NCBI RefSeq assembly: GCF_004359615.1
Contig: NZ_SCWA01000004.1
Span: 1-64,000 of the forward strand
Reading direction: 5' to 3'
Length of the DNA stretch: 64,000 nt
Source of the DNA: Macrococcus brunensis
GTDB taxonomy: Bacteria; Bacillota; Bacilli; Staphylococcales; Staphylococcaceae
Under the pieces are notes generated by a model. That model was not told where the DNA came from, did no database searches, and worked only from the letters and a program-made list of their open reading frames with translations. A program made the translations under genes and the position numbers. Of this stretch, positions 15,933 through 23,471 are shown piece by piece (positions within the stretch are counted from its first letter, which is position 1; each line of letters begins with the position of its first letter).

Positions 15933-17456
15933 ATGTTAGACAATACATTGAAACAGCAGCTTGCCCAGTATCTTGAACTACTTGAAGGTGAAGTTATCCT
16001 GACAGCTAGTGCGGGCGAAGATAAATCATCCCAGGATATGATGGATTTACTGAAAGAAGTCGAAAGTATGACACCTCGCATTACTTTAAAGGAATCTTCA
16101 TTGAAGCGTACGCCTAGCTTTACAGTAGGTCGTCCGGATGAAGAGGCAAGAATTACGTTTGCTGGTGTACCATTAGGTCACGAGTTCACATCATTCGTAC
16201 TCGCGCTCCTGCAAGTGAGCGGCCGTGCACCGAAAGAAGAGCAGTCTACACTGGAGCAGATCGCGAAACTGGAACAGCCTCTCCACTTTGAAACATATAT
16301 CAGTCTGACTTGTACAAAATGTCCGGATGTCGTACAGGCACTGAACCTGATGTCTGTCGTTAACCCGAACATTACACATACAATGATCGACGGTGCGGTT
16401 TTCCGCGAAGAGTCTAAAGATATTATGGCTGTACCAAGCATCTTCCTGAACGGTGAAGAATTTGGCAGCGGACGCATGACAGTAGATGAAATCGTCGCTC
16501 AAGTCGGCGGCGGACTTGATGCAGAAGAACTGAATGCAAAAGAAGCATACGAAGTACTCGTAATCGGTGGCGGTCCTGCAAGTGCAGCAGCAGCAATCTA
16601 TGCAGCACGTAAAGGTCTTCGTACAGGTATGGTAGCTGAACGAATCGGCGGACAAGTCAATGACACAGCCGGTATCGAAAACCTGATCGGCGTGAAAGAG
16701 ACAACAGGTCCTGCTCTATCCCAGAACTTAGGAGAGCATATCCGCGAATATGATATCGATGTAATGACAGCGGTCCGTGCTGCGAGCATCGAGAAAGTCA
16801 ACGATATGGTTGAAGTAGAACTGGATAATGGTGCTAAATTATCATCTAAAACGCTGATTATTGGTACAGGTGCCAAATGGCGTAACATGAATGTGCCAGG
16901 TGAAGCTGAATTTAAAAATAAAGGTGTCGCTTATTGTCCGCACTGTGATGGACCGCTCTTTGAAGGTAAACGTGTCGCAGTTGTCGGCGGGGGTAACTCA
17001 GGTGTTGAAGCAGCAATCGATTTAGCAGGGATTACAGAACATGTGACATTACTTGAATTTGGCGATACACTTCGTGCAGATGCTGTACTGCAGGAACGTT
17101 TAGCTTCACTGCCAAACTCTGAAATCATCACGCAGGCAGCAACGAAAGAACTGACAGGCACAGACAGACTAAGCAGATTGACTTATACAGAACGTCATAC
17201 AGGCGAAGAAAAGTCGATTGATTTAGCAGGTGTCTTTGTACAGATTGGTCTTGTACCGAACACTGAGTTTGTCGGTGAGACAGTCGCACGTAATGAACGC
17301 GGTGAAATCATTGTTGACCGCAATGGTGCGACAAATGTGCCAGGTATCTTTGCAGCAGGTGACTGTACAGATCAGACATTCAAACAAATCATCATCTCAA
17401 TGGGCGCAGGCGCAACAGCTGCACTCAGCGCATTTGATTATTTAATCAGACATTAA
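15933..17456 (+). CDS. ahpF: Alkyl hydroperoxide reductase flavoprotein AhpF
   Basis: A 507-residue NADH-dependent disulfide reductase. The N-terminal double-thioredoxin-like domain carries Cys127 and Cys130 (TCTKCPD). The C-terminal thioredoxin-reductase-like part has the FAD motif GGGPASAAAA at about residue 210, the redox pair Cys335/Cys338 (CPHCDG), an NADH motif GGGNSG and the FAD-binding GIFAAGDCT. It passes electrons from NADH to AhpC. TTTGAGGAGG precedes ATG 15933. It is transcribed with ahpC under PerR control and ends at a strong terminator. Confidence 0.95.
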   Translation: MLDNTLKQQLAQYLELLEGEVILTASAGEDKSSQDMMDLLKEVESMTPRITLKESSLKRTPSFTVGRPDEEARITFAGVPLGHEFTSFVLALLQVSGRAPKEEQSTLEQIAKLEQPLHFETYISLTCTKCPDVVQALNLMSVVNPNITHTMIDGAVFREESKDIMAVPSIFLNGEEFGSGRMTVDEIVAQVGGGLDAEELNAKEAYEVLVIGGGPASAAAAIYAARKGLRTGMVAERIGGQVNDTAGIENLIGVKETTGPALSQNLGEHIREYDIDVMTAVRAASIEKVNDMVEVELDNGAKLSSKTLIIGTGAKWRNMNVPGEAEFKNKGVAYCPHCDGPLFEGKRVAVVGGGNSGVEAAIDLAGITEHVTLLEFGDTLRADAVLQERLASLPNSEIITQAATKELTGTDRLSRLTYTERHTGEEKSIDLAGVFVQIGLVPNTEFVGETVARNERGEIIVDRNGATNVPGIFAAGDCTDQTFKQIIISMGAGATAALSAFDYLIRH

Positions 17457-17462
17457 TAATTG

Positions 17463-17496
17463 AACCTTCTATTTCCGAGGAAATAGAAGGTTTTTT
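17463..17496 (+). terminator. Terminator of ahpCF
   Basis: AACCTTCTATTTC and GAAATAGAAGGTT form a 13-base stem on a CGAG loop, followed by T4. It also touches the end of the convergent thiF. Confidence 0.9.
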
Positions 17497-18469
17497 AAAT
17501 GGACCGGGCGATGAAGTGTTCAACATCTTCTATACGGTCAAGTCCCTGGATAATGATGCGGCCATCATGAAAGAAACTGATTGTATAGTGAGGGCCTTCA
17601 TAATATTTGAAATAAGGAGAAGATTTTTGGAAACGGAAAGTGGTCTCCGTAAAATGAGCAGGGGTCAGTCTGACCATGTATTTACCGCCGCATAGTTTCA
17701 TGACTTTAAGAGGACGCTCATTCAGCCGCGGGTAGTGACCATGACAGCATGTCTTGCAGTCAGGATTCTTTAACTTATCTGCCAGCGTCTGCTGGAAGCG
17801 CATCGACTTCATATCGAAAGTCAGCAGTTGTCCTGAAAAGCATCTATTCGCCATATAGTTCATGATTTCTGCTGTCTGCATACTCGCTGTCATGTGAGCG
17901 ACAGGCGGCAGTATACCGGCGATTGAACAGTCCTGCCCGCTCGTCTGCTCATCTGCGAGCAGACATTTCAGGCAGGCGCTTGTGTAATCGACCGCATAAA
18001 CCGTGCCTTTTGTACCTAAACAAGCACCATAGACCCAGGGCAGCTGCAATTTATGGCATACTTCATTAATCAGAAAACGTGTGCTGAAGGCATCGGTCCC
18101 ATCTATCACCATATCCGGCTTATATTGATGAATTAATGCTATGATGTTAAGAGAGGTCACTTCCTGAGTGACAGTTATAATATCAGCATTACTGTTAATG
18201 GCTTTCAGATGGAAAGCTAAAGCGTCTGCTTTCAGCATATTAGCTGCGGCATCTTCTTCCGTATAGCAGCTCTGTCTGTGCAGATTGGAATACTCGACGA
18301 CATCCATATCGCAGATGACGAGACGGCCTGCGCCAGCGCGGGCGAGCTGCTCGCTGACGGCACTGCCCAGGGCGCCGGCACCGATGATGAGCAGCGTCGA
18401 ATTCTCCAGTCGATTCTGCCCGGAAGAACCGAAAGCATGACATCTTACTTGCCGCTCATAACGGCTCAC
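17495..18469 (-). CDS. thiF: ThiF/MoeB-type sulfur-carrier adenylyltransferase
   Basis: A 324-residue E1-like enzyme. It has an N-terminal RYERQ, the nucleotide motif GAGALGS (about residues 31-37), D-x-D-x-V-E-x-SNLHRQ, and two zinc CxxC pairs (CLKC and CKTC). It adenylates the C-terminal Gly of ThiS in thiazole synthesis. The start is GTG 18467-18469, overlapping the thiG stop as GTGA; no ATG fits. The roughly 80 residues after the zinc site go beyond the core fold and look like a short C-terminal extension. It is the last gene of the tenI-thiOSGF operon under TPP riboswitch control. No thiD or thiE is adjacent. Confidence 0.85.
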   Translation of the reverse strand: MSRYERQVRCHAFGSSGQNRLENSTLLIIGAGALGSAVSEQLARAGAGRLVICDMDVVEYSNLHRQSCYTEEDAAANMLKADALAFHLKAINSNADIITVTQEVTSLNIIALIHQYKPDMVIDGTDAFSTRFLINEVCHKLQLPWVYGACLGTKGTVYAVDYTSACLKCLLADEQTSGQDCSIAGILPPVAHMTASMQTAEIMNYMANRCFSGQLLTFDMKSMRFQQTLADKLKNPDCKTCCHGHYPRLNERPLKVMKLCGGKYMVRLTPAHFTETTFRFQKSSPYFKYYEGPHYTISFFHDGRIIIQGLDRIEDVEHFIARSI

Positions 18470-19233
18470 AGGAACTGAAGTCCTTCAGTCGGGCTGGAAG
18501 GATTGGCGACATACTGCTTAGGAATGCGTCCGGCCTCGTAGCTTAGCCGGCCTGCCTGCACGCCGTATTTCATTGCTTCTGCCATCTTGACAGGGTCATC
18601 TGCACCTGACACAGCTGTATTTAATAGCACTGCATCCGCGCCCAGCTCCATGGCGAAGGCTGCATCACTGGCAGAGCCAATACCGGCATCGACGATTACA
18701 GGGATGTTTACACTTTCTACGATATAGCTGATGTTTAGTGGATCATTGATGCCAAGCCCTGTGCCGATAGGTGAACCGAGCGGCATGACTGCATGGACGC
18801 CGAGCTTTTCTAATTTTTCAGCTAGGACAACATCACAGCTGATATAAGGACAGACAGTGAAACCTTTCTCAAGCAGGCGGCCACAGGTCTCATAAGTCGC
18901 AAGCGAGTCCGGCAGAAGAGTACGGTCATGACCGATAATCTCCACTTTGATCATATCGCACATACCAGCATGGCGGGCAATTTCTGCAATCTTCACTGCT
19001 TCTTCAGGCGTTTTTGCGCCTGCTGTATTTGGGAATGTAAAGTAACGATTTAAGTCTACTTCAGCTAGAGGGTTAGGAAGGGATTTATCGAACAACTGCA
19101 TTCTTCTGACTGCAAAAGTCAGTGCTTCTGTGCCGCTTGCTTCAATCGCTTGCGTCTGCACTGCAGCATCTTTAAATTTTCCCGTTCCTAAGATAAGTCT
19201 TGATGTAAATTCATAATTTCCGATTTTAAACAT
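18466..19233 (-). CDS. thiG: Thiazole synthase ThiG
   Basis: A 255-residue TIM-barrel enzyme that forms the thiazole phosphate ring from deoxyxylulose phosphate, dehydroglycine and ThiS thiocarboxylate. Seen motifs are [48 protein letters not shown] and [10 protein letters not shown], all typical of ThiG. ATG 19233 is preceded by GGAGGCGG, made of the last codons of thiS, so it is chosen over an in-frame ATG at 19251. The reaction needs ThiO for dehydroglycine and ThiS plus ThiF for sulfur, all encoded alongside. Confidence 0.93.
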   Translation of the reverse strand: MFKIGNYEFTSRLILGTGKFKDAAVQTQAIEASGTEALTFAVRRMQLFDKSLPNPLAEVDLNRYFTFPNTAGAKTPEEAVKIAEIARHAGMCDMIKVEIIGHDRTLLPDSLATYETCGRLLEKGFTVCPYISCDVVLAEKLEKLGVHAVMPLGSPIGTGLGINDPLNISYIVESVNIPVIVDAGIGSASDAAFAMELGADAVLLNTAVSGADDPVKMAEAMKYGVQAGRLSYEAGRIPKQYVANPSSPTEGLQFL

Positions 19234-19234
19234 A

Positions 19235-19432
19235 TTAACCGCCTCCGACAAATTCGAGTAATTCTAAACGCATGGCTTCAACTAGTGCTGTTGTCTCAAA
19301 ACATTCCTTCTTGATCGGTTCGTCGTCTATCAGGACGATAATTCGTTTATCATCAATAGCGAGTTCTTTCAGTAACATGTGTAAATTCTGGGCGGTAGTC
19401 TGATGAGATTCACCGTTTAAAATAATGTTCAC
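19235..19432 (-). CDS. thiS: Sulfur carrier protein ThiS
   Basis: A 65-residue ubiquitin-like protein ending in Gly-Gly-Gly; the terminal Gly is thiocarboxylated and donates sulfur to ThiG. The N-terminal MNIILNGE is typical. The start codon is GTG (19430-19432), overlapping the thiO stop as GTGA, with GGAG eight bases upstream. Its Gly codons GGA GGC GGT at the 3' end double as the ribosome binding site of thiG. Confidence 0.9.
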   Translation of the reverse strand: MNIILNGESHQTTAQNLHMLLKELAIDDKRIIVLIDDEPIKKECFETTALVEAMRLELLEFVGGG

Positions 19433-20532
19433 GTTGTTAACTCCTTTATTCGAAAATGGTCTAACAAAGGTTCGCGTCTGCCTAGAATCAGCTGAGCCAT
19501 ATAATGGCCTGTAATAGCGGACAGCAGTATACCGTTACGGTAATGACCGGTCGCTACATATAAGCCTTCAGAACACTCATCCAGGTAGAGCTGATGGTTC
19601 CGTGTAAAGGGGCGCACACCGCTATAAGTCCGTATGATTTCACCTGCTGCTAAAGACGGTAGCATTTTCTGACTTTCTTCCAGCAGCCAGGCGATGCCGC
19701 TGTCTGAGACGTAGTTCTCCCGGTCAGGCTGACTGGTCGCACCAATAAGATAATGATGATTGGCCTTAGGCACGATATAGCAGCCATTTGTGCCAAACAG
19801 GGAAGGCCGTAAATGCAGAGTAGGATGATACATGTAACAGACTTCTCCGCGCATCCCTGTCACTGGAAGATGAATATTCAGCATGCGGAGTAAATCCTGT
19901 GACCAGGCGCCTGCTGCGATCAGTAGTTTAGCGCTCTGCAACTGCTGCTGATGAATAGAAACTGTGTAATCGTCAGACTTCCGGATATTCAGTACTTCAT
20001 CATGATAAAAATCGACATGGCTGAGCGTGGCTTTTAAAGCCCGTGTATAGCGCGCAGCATCTATCTGCCCGTCGTCCGGAATGTAAATACCAGATGTACC
20101 CGTAATACCTGGGTGCAGTTGCGTCAATTCCTTTGTATTTAACTGTCTGATATTGCTGTCTGTCTGAGAGAGAAAATGGAACTGTCGCTCAAATAGCGGC
20201 TGATCTTCCATACAGCTTAAGTATTTAATTAGACCATGCTGTTTGAGATGGATCTGATGACCGGTCTCTGCCTCAAGCTGACTGATCACTTCAGGCATCA
20301 TTGCGCGACCTGCCATCGATAGACGATAGAGCGCATTGTCCTCGTAAAATTCATTCTGAGCACCGAGCATGCCGCCCGCTGCATAGGAGGCGCGCCTGCC
20401 CGGCTCATTACGGTCGATTACAGCAATAGATAGGTCTCGCGGCAGGTTTCTGGCGATAGATAATCCGATAACACCTGCGCCCACGATGATTAAATCATAT
20501 TTCTTGATAACATCACCTTCATTCGTCAGCAT
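19429..20532 (-). CDS. thiO: Glycine oxidase ThiO
   Basis: A 367-residue FAD-dependent amine oxidase of the DAO family. The FAD motif GAGVIGLSIARNL lies near residues 18-30, followed by SYAAGGMLGAQ. The C-terminal VRPFTR and GHYRNGILLSAITG fit glycine oxidase. It oxidises glycine to dehydroglycine for ThiG in aerobic thiazole synthesis. ATG 20532 overlaps the tenI stop (ATGCTGA). No strong Shine-Dalgarno is visible, so coupling to tenI translation is likely. The operon order tenI-thiO-thiS-thiG-thiF resembles B. subtilis but lacks tenA and thiD here. Confidence 0.88.
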   Translation of the reverse strand: MLTNEGDVIKKYDLIIVGAGVIGLSIARNLPRDLSIAVIDRNEPGRRASYAAGGMLGAQNEFYEDNALYRLSMAGRAMMPEVISQLEAETGHQIHLKQHGLIKYLSCMEDQPLFERQFHFLSQTDSNIRQLNTKELTQLHPGITGTSGIYIPDDGQIDAARYTRALKATLSHVDFYHDEVLNIRKSDDYTVSIHQQQLQSAKLLIAAGAWSQDLLRMLNIHLPVTGMRGEVCYMYHPTLHLRPSLFGTNGCYIVPKANHHYLIGATSQPDRENYVSDSGIAWLLEESQKMLPSLAAGEIIRTYSGVRPFTRNHQLYLDECSEGLYVATGHYRNGILLSAITGHYMAQLILGRREPLLDHFRIKELTT

Positions 20533-21059
20533 TCAAATAACCGGATGCCTGCATACCCGACAAACCCCGCTGGCAGCTGTGGTAGTGTTTCGGCCGTAAT
20601 ACCACCCAGCGCTATCAGCGGCAGTCCTGTTGCGAGTGCTTCTTTTATTTCAAGTGGTGTGCGGGGAACTTGATCAGGTTTTGACGGCGTAGGAAAGAGA
20701 TGACTGTAGAGACCATAGTCCAGATGATGCCAGAGTGCTTCCTGGCATGCTGACACACTATGCACAGCCATACTGACTGATAACTGTGGCCGCTTTTCTT
20801 TCAGATTATAAGCTGTCCTATCACCTTGACGGAAGTGGATGCGTGACAGCTGGAAAAAATTGAGCAACGTCACATCACTATGGACAATCAGCTTCTTTTT
20901 GTCGAAACCTGCCTGCAGTAAAGACTGGATGACAATATAAGCATCATCACTGTCACTGAGCCTTAAAATGACCCCGTCGATAAAAGGTTCAATAGTTAAT
21001 AAGTGCTTGATAAGCCGTTGAGGTGGCCGCTCAGGTGTAATAGCAATTTTTAGCATCAT
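20526..21059 (-). CDS. tenI: TenI-type thiazole tautomerase
   Basis: A roughly 177-residue TIM-barrel protein of the ThiE/TenI fold. The C-terminal pattern LPLIALGGITAETLPQL...GYAGIRLFE matches this family. In B. subtilis TenI aromatises the thiazole tautomer made by ThiG rather than coupling thiazole and pyrimidine. The operon position with thiOSGF supports TenI over ThiE. The start is ATG 21059 or 21056, with GGAGG five to eight bases upstream. The gene is first after a TPP riboswitch and terminator. Confidence 0.8.
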   Translation of the reverse strand: MMLKIAITPERPPQRLIKHLLTIEPFIDGVILRLSDSDDAYIVIQSLLQAGFDKKKLIVHSDVTLLNFFQLSRIHFRQGDRTAYNLKEKRPQLSVSMAVHSVSACQEALWHHLDYGLYSHLFPTPSKPDQVPRTPLEIKEALATGLPLIALGGITAETLPQLPAGFVGYAGIRLFEC

Positions 21060-21069
21060 CCATTCCTCC

Positions 21070-21104
21070 AAAAAAAGATCCCTGGCATAAAATGCACAGG
21101 GACC
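21070..21104 (-). terminator. Riboswitch-linked terminator before tenI
   Basis: On the minus strand GGTCCCTG-TGCAT pairs with ATGC-CAGGGATC, followed by T7. It lies between the TPP aptamer and the tenI ribosome binding site and is the likely off-state terminator. Confidence 0.85.
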
Positions 21105-21121
21105 TTGAAGTCTCACATATT

Positions 21122-21203
21122 ATGCTTCCCTACGTTGGTGTTAACCATATCAGGTTCAAAGAGTTGGACATCTGTCCTCTCAGCTCTCAATAGAGCACCT
21201 CCA
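21122..21203 (-). promoter_or_regulatory. TPP riboswitch ahead of tenI-thiOSGF
   Basis: On the minus strand the order GGAGGTGCTC, GCTGAGAGGACA, CTTTGAACCTGATATGG and TTAACACCAACGTAGGGAA is the canonical THI element. It is followed by a terminator, as for ykoEDC, so thiazole synthesis and precursor uptake are both switched off by TPP. Confidence 0.95.
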
Positions 21204-21226
21204 GCAGTTTATTCAGTTATGACTTT

Positions 21227-21255
21227 AGAGTAGCACTTATTAAATTTAAGTGCAA
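21227..21255 (-). promoter_or_regulatory. Probable promoter of the thi operon
   Basis: On the minus strand TTGCAC (21250-21255), 17 bases, TACTCT (21227-21232). The -10 is weak, but position and spacing fit a start just before the riboswitch. Confidence 0.45.
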
Positions 21256-21318
21256 TGCATGTTGTTTCATGTGGATGCGACGGTGGAAGAGTATAATGAA
21301 GTTAAAGGAGGAGAACCT

Positions 21319-21855
21319 ATGTTATTACTACAGTTTCTGCAGAGTGAGCTGACCATTGATATCGGTCTTTTTGAAAATGAAGATCAGATTAAAGAGTGGC
21401 TTCATTTACTGCCCGTTTACGTTGAAGATGGTGTCTATTTTTTAGATGGCGATAAGCTGAATGATTACAGTGAAATCAAGTTTATGAACAGTCGTTATCC
21501 GCTGACAAGCTTCAGTTTTGATAACAGTGAATCCATCTTGGTCACTTGGACTGAAATCCCTGTTATTCCGCTGTCAGAAGGACTCATCCCAGGCGCTACA
21601 AAAGTAGATGCTTATTCAATTGACAATGAAGATGTCAAAGATTATATTACAAGCCGCGAGGAAGCGGTTGATGCAGTTATGGAGTATTATCATAAGCAGA
21701 ATAAACAGATTGACCGAGCAGGACATGCATCAGAAGATGGTGAATATCTAATGCTGGATGGTAAGTTCCTCGCGCACTTAGATCCGATATTTGTCGACCA
21801 GTGGAAAAAACGCGAGTCGCTTGAATTATTTATTCAGACATTCGAAGAAGAATAA
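21319..21855 (+). CDS. Hypothetical protein, 178 residues
   Basis: I do not recognise this protein. It is soluble and acidic, starts MLLLQFLQSELTIDIGLFENEDQI, and has no signal peptide, membrane segment or Cys cluster. A late MLDGKFLAHLDPIFVDQWKKRE stretch could be a conserved core. AAAGGAGGAG before ATG 21319 fixes the start; the frame extends upstream without any site. It is monocistronic, divergent from the TPP-controlled thi operon, and ends at its own terminator. Confidence 0.6.
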   Translation: MLLLQFLQSELTIDIGLFENEDQIKEWLHLLPVYVEDGVYFLDGDKLNDYSEIKFMNSRYPLTSFSFDNSESILVTWTEIPVIPLSEGLIPGATKVDAYSIDNEDVKDYITSREEAVDAVMEYYHKQNKQIDRAGHASEDGEYLMLDGKFLAHLDPIFVDQWKKRESLELFIQTFEEE

Positions 21856-21856
21856 G

Positions 21857-21886
21857 AAAATGCCAATCGGATGATTGGCATTTTTT
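21857..21886 (+). terminator. Terminator of 178-residue hypothetical gene
   Basis: AAAATGCCAATC and GATTGGCATTTT pair around GGAT; T-run follows. Confidence 0.88.
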
Positions 21887-21992
21887 AGTTGATTCTATTA
21901 TCACAAGTGCCTGTTTTAATGACTTGCAGTCCGTCATATAAAGATCACATATAATGCGGTGTAGACACCTGTACTTCTTCATGTATACTCAA
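21885..21992 (-). pseudogene. Remnant of a second D-lactate dehydrogenase C-terminus
   Basis: Read on the minus strand this stretch encodes LSIHEEVQVSTPHYM, a stop, then SLYDGLQVIKTGTCDNRIN and a stop. It aligns with the intact LdhD C-terminus ([11 protein letters not shown] and [15 protein letters not shown]), including the TPH with the catalytic His and the TGTC-x-x-R-x-N tail. About ten residues are missing between the two blocks and an in-frame TGA interrupts them. No start or NAD domain is left. It is a relic of a D-2-hydroxyacid dehydrogenase gene, not a copy of the ldhD at 12.9 kb, since the residues differ widely. Confidence 0.75.
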
Positions 21993-22004
21993 CGTCCACG
22001 ACCA

Positions 22005-22769
22005 TTATCTCTCTAAAATCTGGAATAGCATTTTAATAGCTGCACCGGCCATCAAGGCAGCAAGAATATAACGTAGCACAGACTGATTTGTTGTTCTGGA
22101 GATACGTGTGCCGATGGGTGCCATGATCAGACTTGTGATAATCAGAGGAATCATCAGCACGACATCCACGTCCCCTGTCATTGCTTTGATCAGAAAAGTG
22201 CCGATAGAAGAAATGAAGGCGATGATAATACTGCTCGCGACTACACTTCTAAAGGGTGCTCGGAATATTGTGAGTAGCACGGGCACGATAATAAAGGCAC
22301 CGCCAGCCCCTACAATACCTGACAGAAAACCGATGAGAGCGGCTGTGATAAATAATAAACCTGAATTGAAATGTGTTGTTGTCTGTTCAAGTCTTATTTT
22401 TACAAACATGAGAATAACAGCGAGCAGGGCAAGACCGGTATAGACGATATTAATGATACTTTCATCAAAAAGTGAGGCACTGTATGCGCCGCCGATGCTG
22501 CCGAGAAAAATACCTATCCCCATCGGTATAATCAGCTGACGGCTTGTATCGGGGTTTTTACGCTGACTGACACTGCCGCTCAGCGTACTGAAGAATACCT
22601 GTGCGGCTGTCAGTCCGCTGGCAAGATGGGGTGTCATCGTTTCGATACCGAATAACGGCGGTATAAATAGCAGCATCGGAAAGATAATGATAGCGCCACC
22701 GATGCCGACCAGGCCTGAAACAAACGCTCCAATTGCACCGATGAAGAGCAGCAGTATAAAAAGCATCAT
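22005..22769 (-). CDS. TauE/SafE family sulfite exporter-like protein
   Basis: A 254-residue membrane protein with about eight segments. The two glycine-rich repeats GFVSGLVGIGGA-type (residues about 16-27) and GFLSGIVGAGGAFIIVP mark the TauE/SafE family. These proteins export small sulfur oxyanions such as sulfite or thiosulfate. The start overlaps the upstream rhodanese stop (CGATGATG), so the two are coupled, and cstR is upstream in the same direction. In S. aureus tauE is likewise part of the CstR regulon, so a role in removing products of persulfide oxidation is well supported. Confidence 0.85.
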   Translation of the reverse strand: MMLFILLLFIGAIGAFVSGLVGIGGAIIIFPMLLFIPPLFGIETMTPHLASGLTAAQVFFSTLSGSVSQRKNPDTSRQLIIPMGIGIFLGSIGGAYSASLFDESIINIVYTGLALLAVILMFVKIRLEQTTTHFNSGLLFITAALIGFLSGIVGAGGAFIIVPVLLTIFRAPFRSVVASSIIIAFISSIGTFLIKAMTGDVDVVLMIPLIITSLIMAPIGTRISRTTNQSVLRYILAALMAGAAIKMLFQILER

Positions 22770-23056
22770 CGTCTATTCCACTCAATCATGCCGCCCTGTA
22801 CGTTTGTCGTATTCACACCTGCTTCATCGAGATACTGACATGCCATTCCACTGCGGTTACCAGAACGACAGATGATGACATAGTCATCTGTTTGATTGAA
22901 CTCAGACATTCTCGCTTCAAGTTCTGATAATGGAATATTTTTTGCTTCTTTAATGCCGTCTACTGAGAATTCATCTTTTTCACGGACATCAATGAGTTTG
23001 ATGTCCGCCTGCTTTATGAGCAACTGTTCTAAACTGTTGACTGTGATTGATTTCAT
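22766..23056 (-). CDS. Single-domain rhodanese
   Basis: A 96-residue rhodanese domain. The catalytic Cys lies in IICRSGNRSG (about residue 64), with LIDVREKDEF at the front and a C-terminal VQGGMIEWNRR. It carries sulfane sulfur as a Cys-persulfide. It is encoded between cstR and tauE, all read the same way with short gaps, so it probably belongs to the same persulfide-responsive transcript. Confidence 0.9.
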   Translation of the reverse strand: MKSITVNSLEQLLIKQADIKLIDVREKDEFSVDGIKEAKNIPLSELEARMSEFNQTDDYVIICRSGNRSGMACQYLDEAGVNTTNVQGGMIEWNRR

Positions 23057-23061
23057 CTTAT

Positions 23062-23322
23062 CTACCTACTTTTGATCAACAGATTAACAGCTTCTTTAAC
23101 AAGCTCATCTGTATCTTCATTATTTTTAACGCTCTCTTTTACGCATTCTGCCAAGTTCTCGCTGACGATGACACCAATCAGTCTTTCAATGCCACTGCGA
23201 GAAGCACTCAGCTGGGTGACAACTTCTCTACAGTCTTTTTCTTCCTCCATCATTTTTAAGACGCCATTCAACTGACCTTGCAGACGTTTTAAACGGTTAA
23301 TAGAATTTTTGTCGTATTTCAT
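23062..23322 (-). CDS. cstR: CstR-like persulfide-sensing repressor
   Basis: An 86-residue CsoR/RcnR-type helical repressor, the same length as S. aureus CstR and closely similar (RLKRLQGQLNGVLKMMEEEKDC, SENLAECVK). The two conserved cysteines (about residues 31 and 60) are those that form a trisulfide bridge with persulfides in CstR. The His of copper-sensing CsoR is not evident, so persulfide sensing is favoured. I chose ATG 23322, with GGGAT upstream, over the longer frame to 23355. It should control both its own operon and the divergent fusion-cstB operon through the shared operators. Confidence 0.9.
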   Translation of the reverse strand: MKYDKNSINRLKRLQGQLNGVLKMMEEEKDCREVVTQLSASRSGIERLIGVIVSENLAECVKESVKNNEDTDELVKEAVNLLIKSR

Positions 23323-23358
23323 GTTATCCCTGCTTTCTAATATTTTCAATGTCATTAA

Positions 23359-23386
23359 TATATACCCCTATAGGTATAAAAGTCAA
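23359..23386 (-). promoter_or_regulatory. Promoter of cstR-rhodanese-tauE
   Basis: On the minus strand TTGACT (23381-23386), 16 bases, TATATA (23359-23364). The first CstR-like operator fills the spacer. Confidence 0.65.
23361..23378. promoter_or_regulatory. CstR operator 1
   Basis: TATACCCCTATAGGTATA is a GC-centred dyad of the CsoR/CstR type. It overlaps the -10 and spacer of the cstR promoter and implies autoregulation. Confidence 0.8.
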
Positions 23387-23393
23387 TTAAAAA

Positions 23394-23409
23394 ATACCAC
23401 ACGGGGTAT
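23394..23409. promoter_or_regulatory. CstR operator-like site 2
   Basis: ATACCACACGGGGTAT keeps the outer ATACC and GGTAT arms. It ends directly against the -35 box of the fusion-cstB promoter and is the weakest match of the three sites. Confidence 0.6.
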
Positions 23410-23438
23410 TTGACAAAATGATTCAATCGTATTATGAT
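23410..23438 (+). promoter_or_regulatory. Promoter of the CoADR fusion-cstB operon
   Basis: TTGACA (23410-23415), 17 bases, TATGAT (23433-23438): a near-consensus sigma-A promoter, flanked and overlapped by operator sites. Confidence 0.85.
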
Positions 23439-23452
23439 ACCCCCATAGGTAT
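23437..23452. promoter_or_regulatory. CstR operator 3
   Basis: ATACCCCCATAGGTAT overlaps the last bases of the -10 box and the transcription start of the fusion-cstB operon. Confidence 0.8.
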
Positions 23453-23471
23453 AAAAACAGGAGGAAACACA

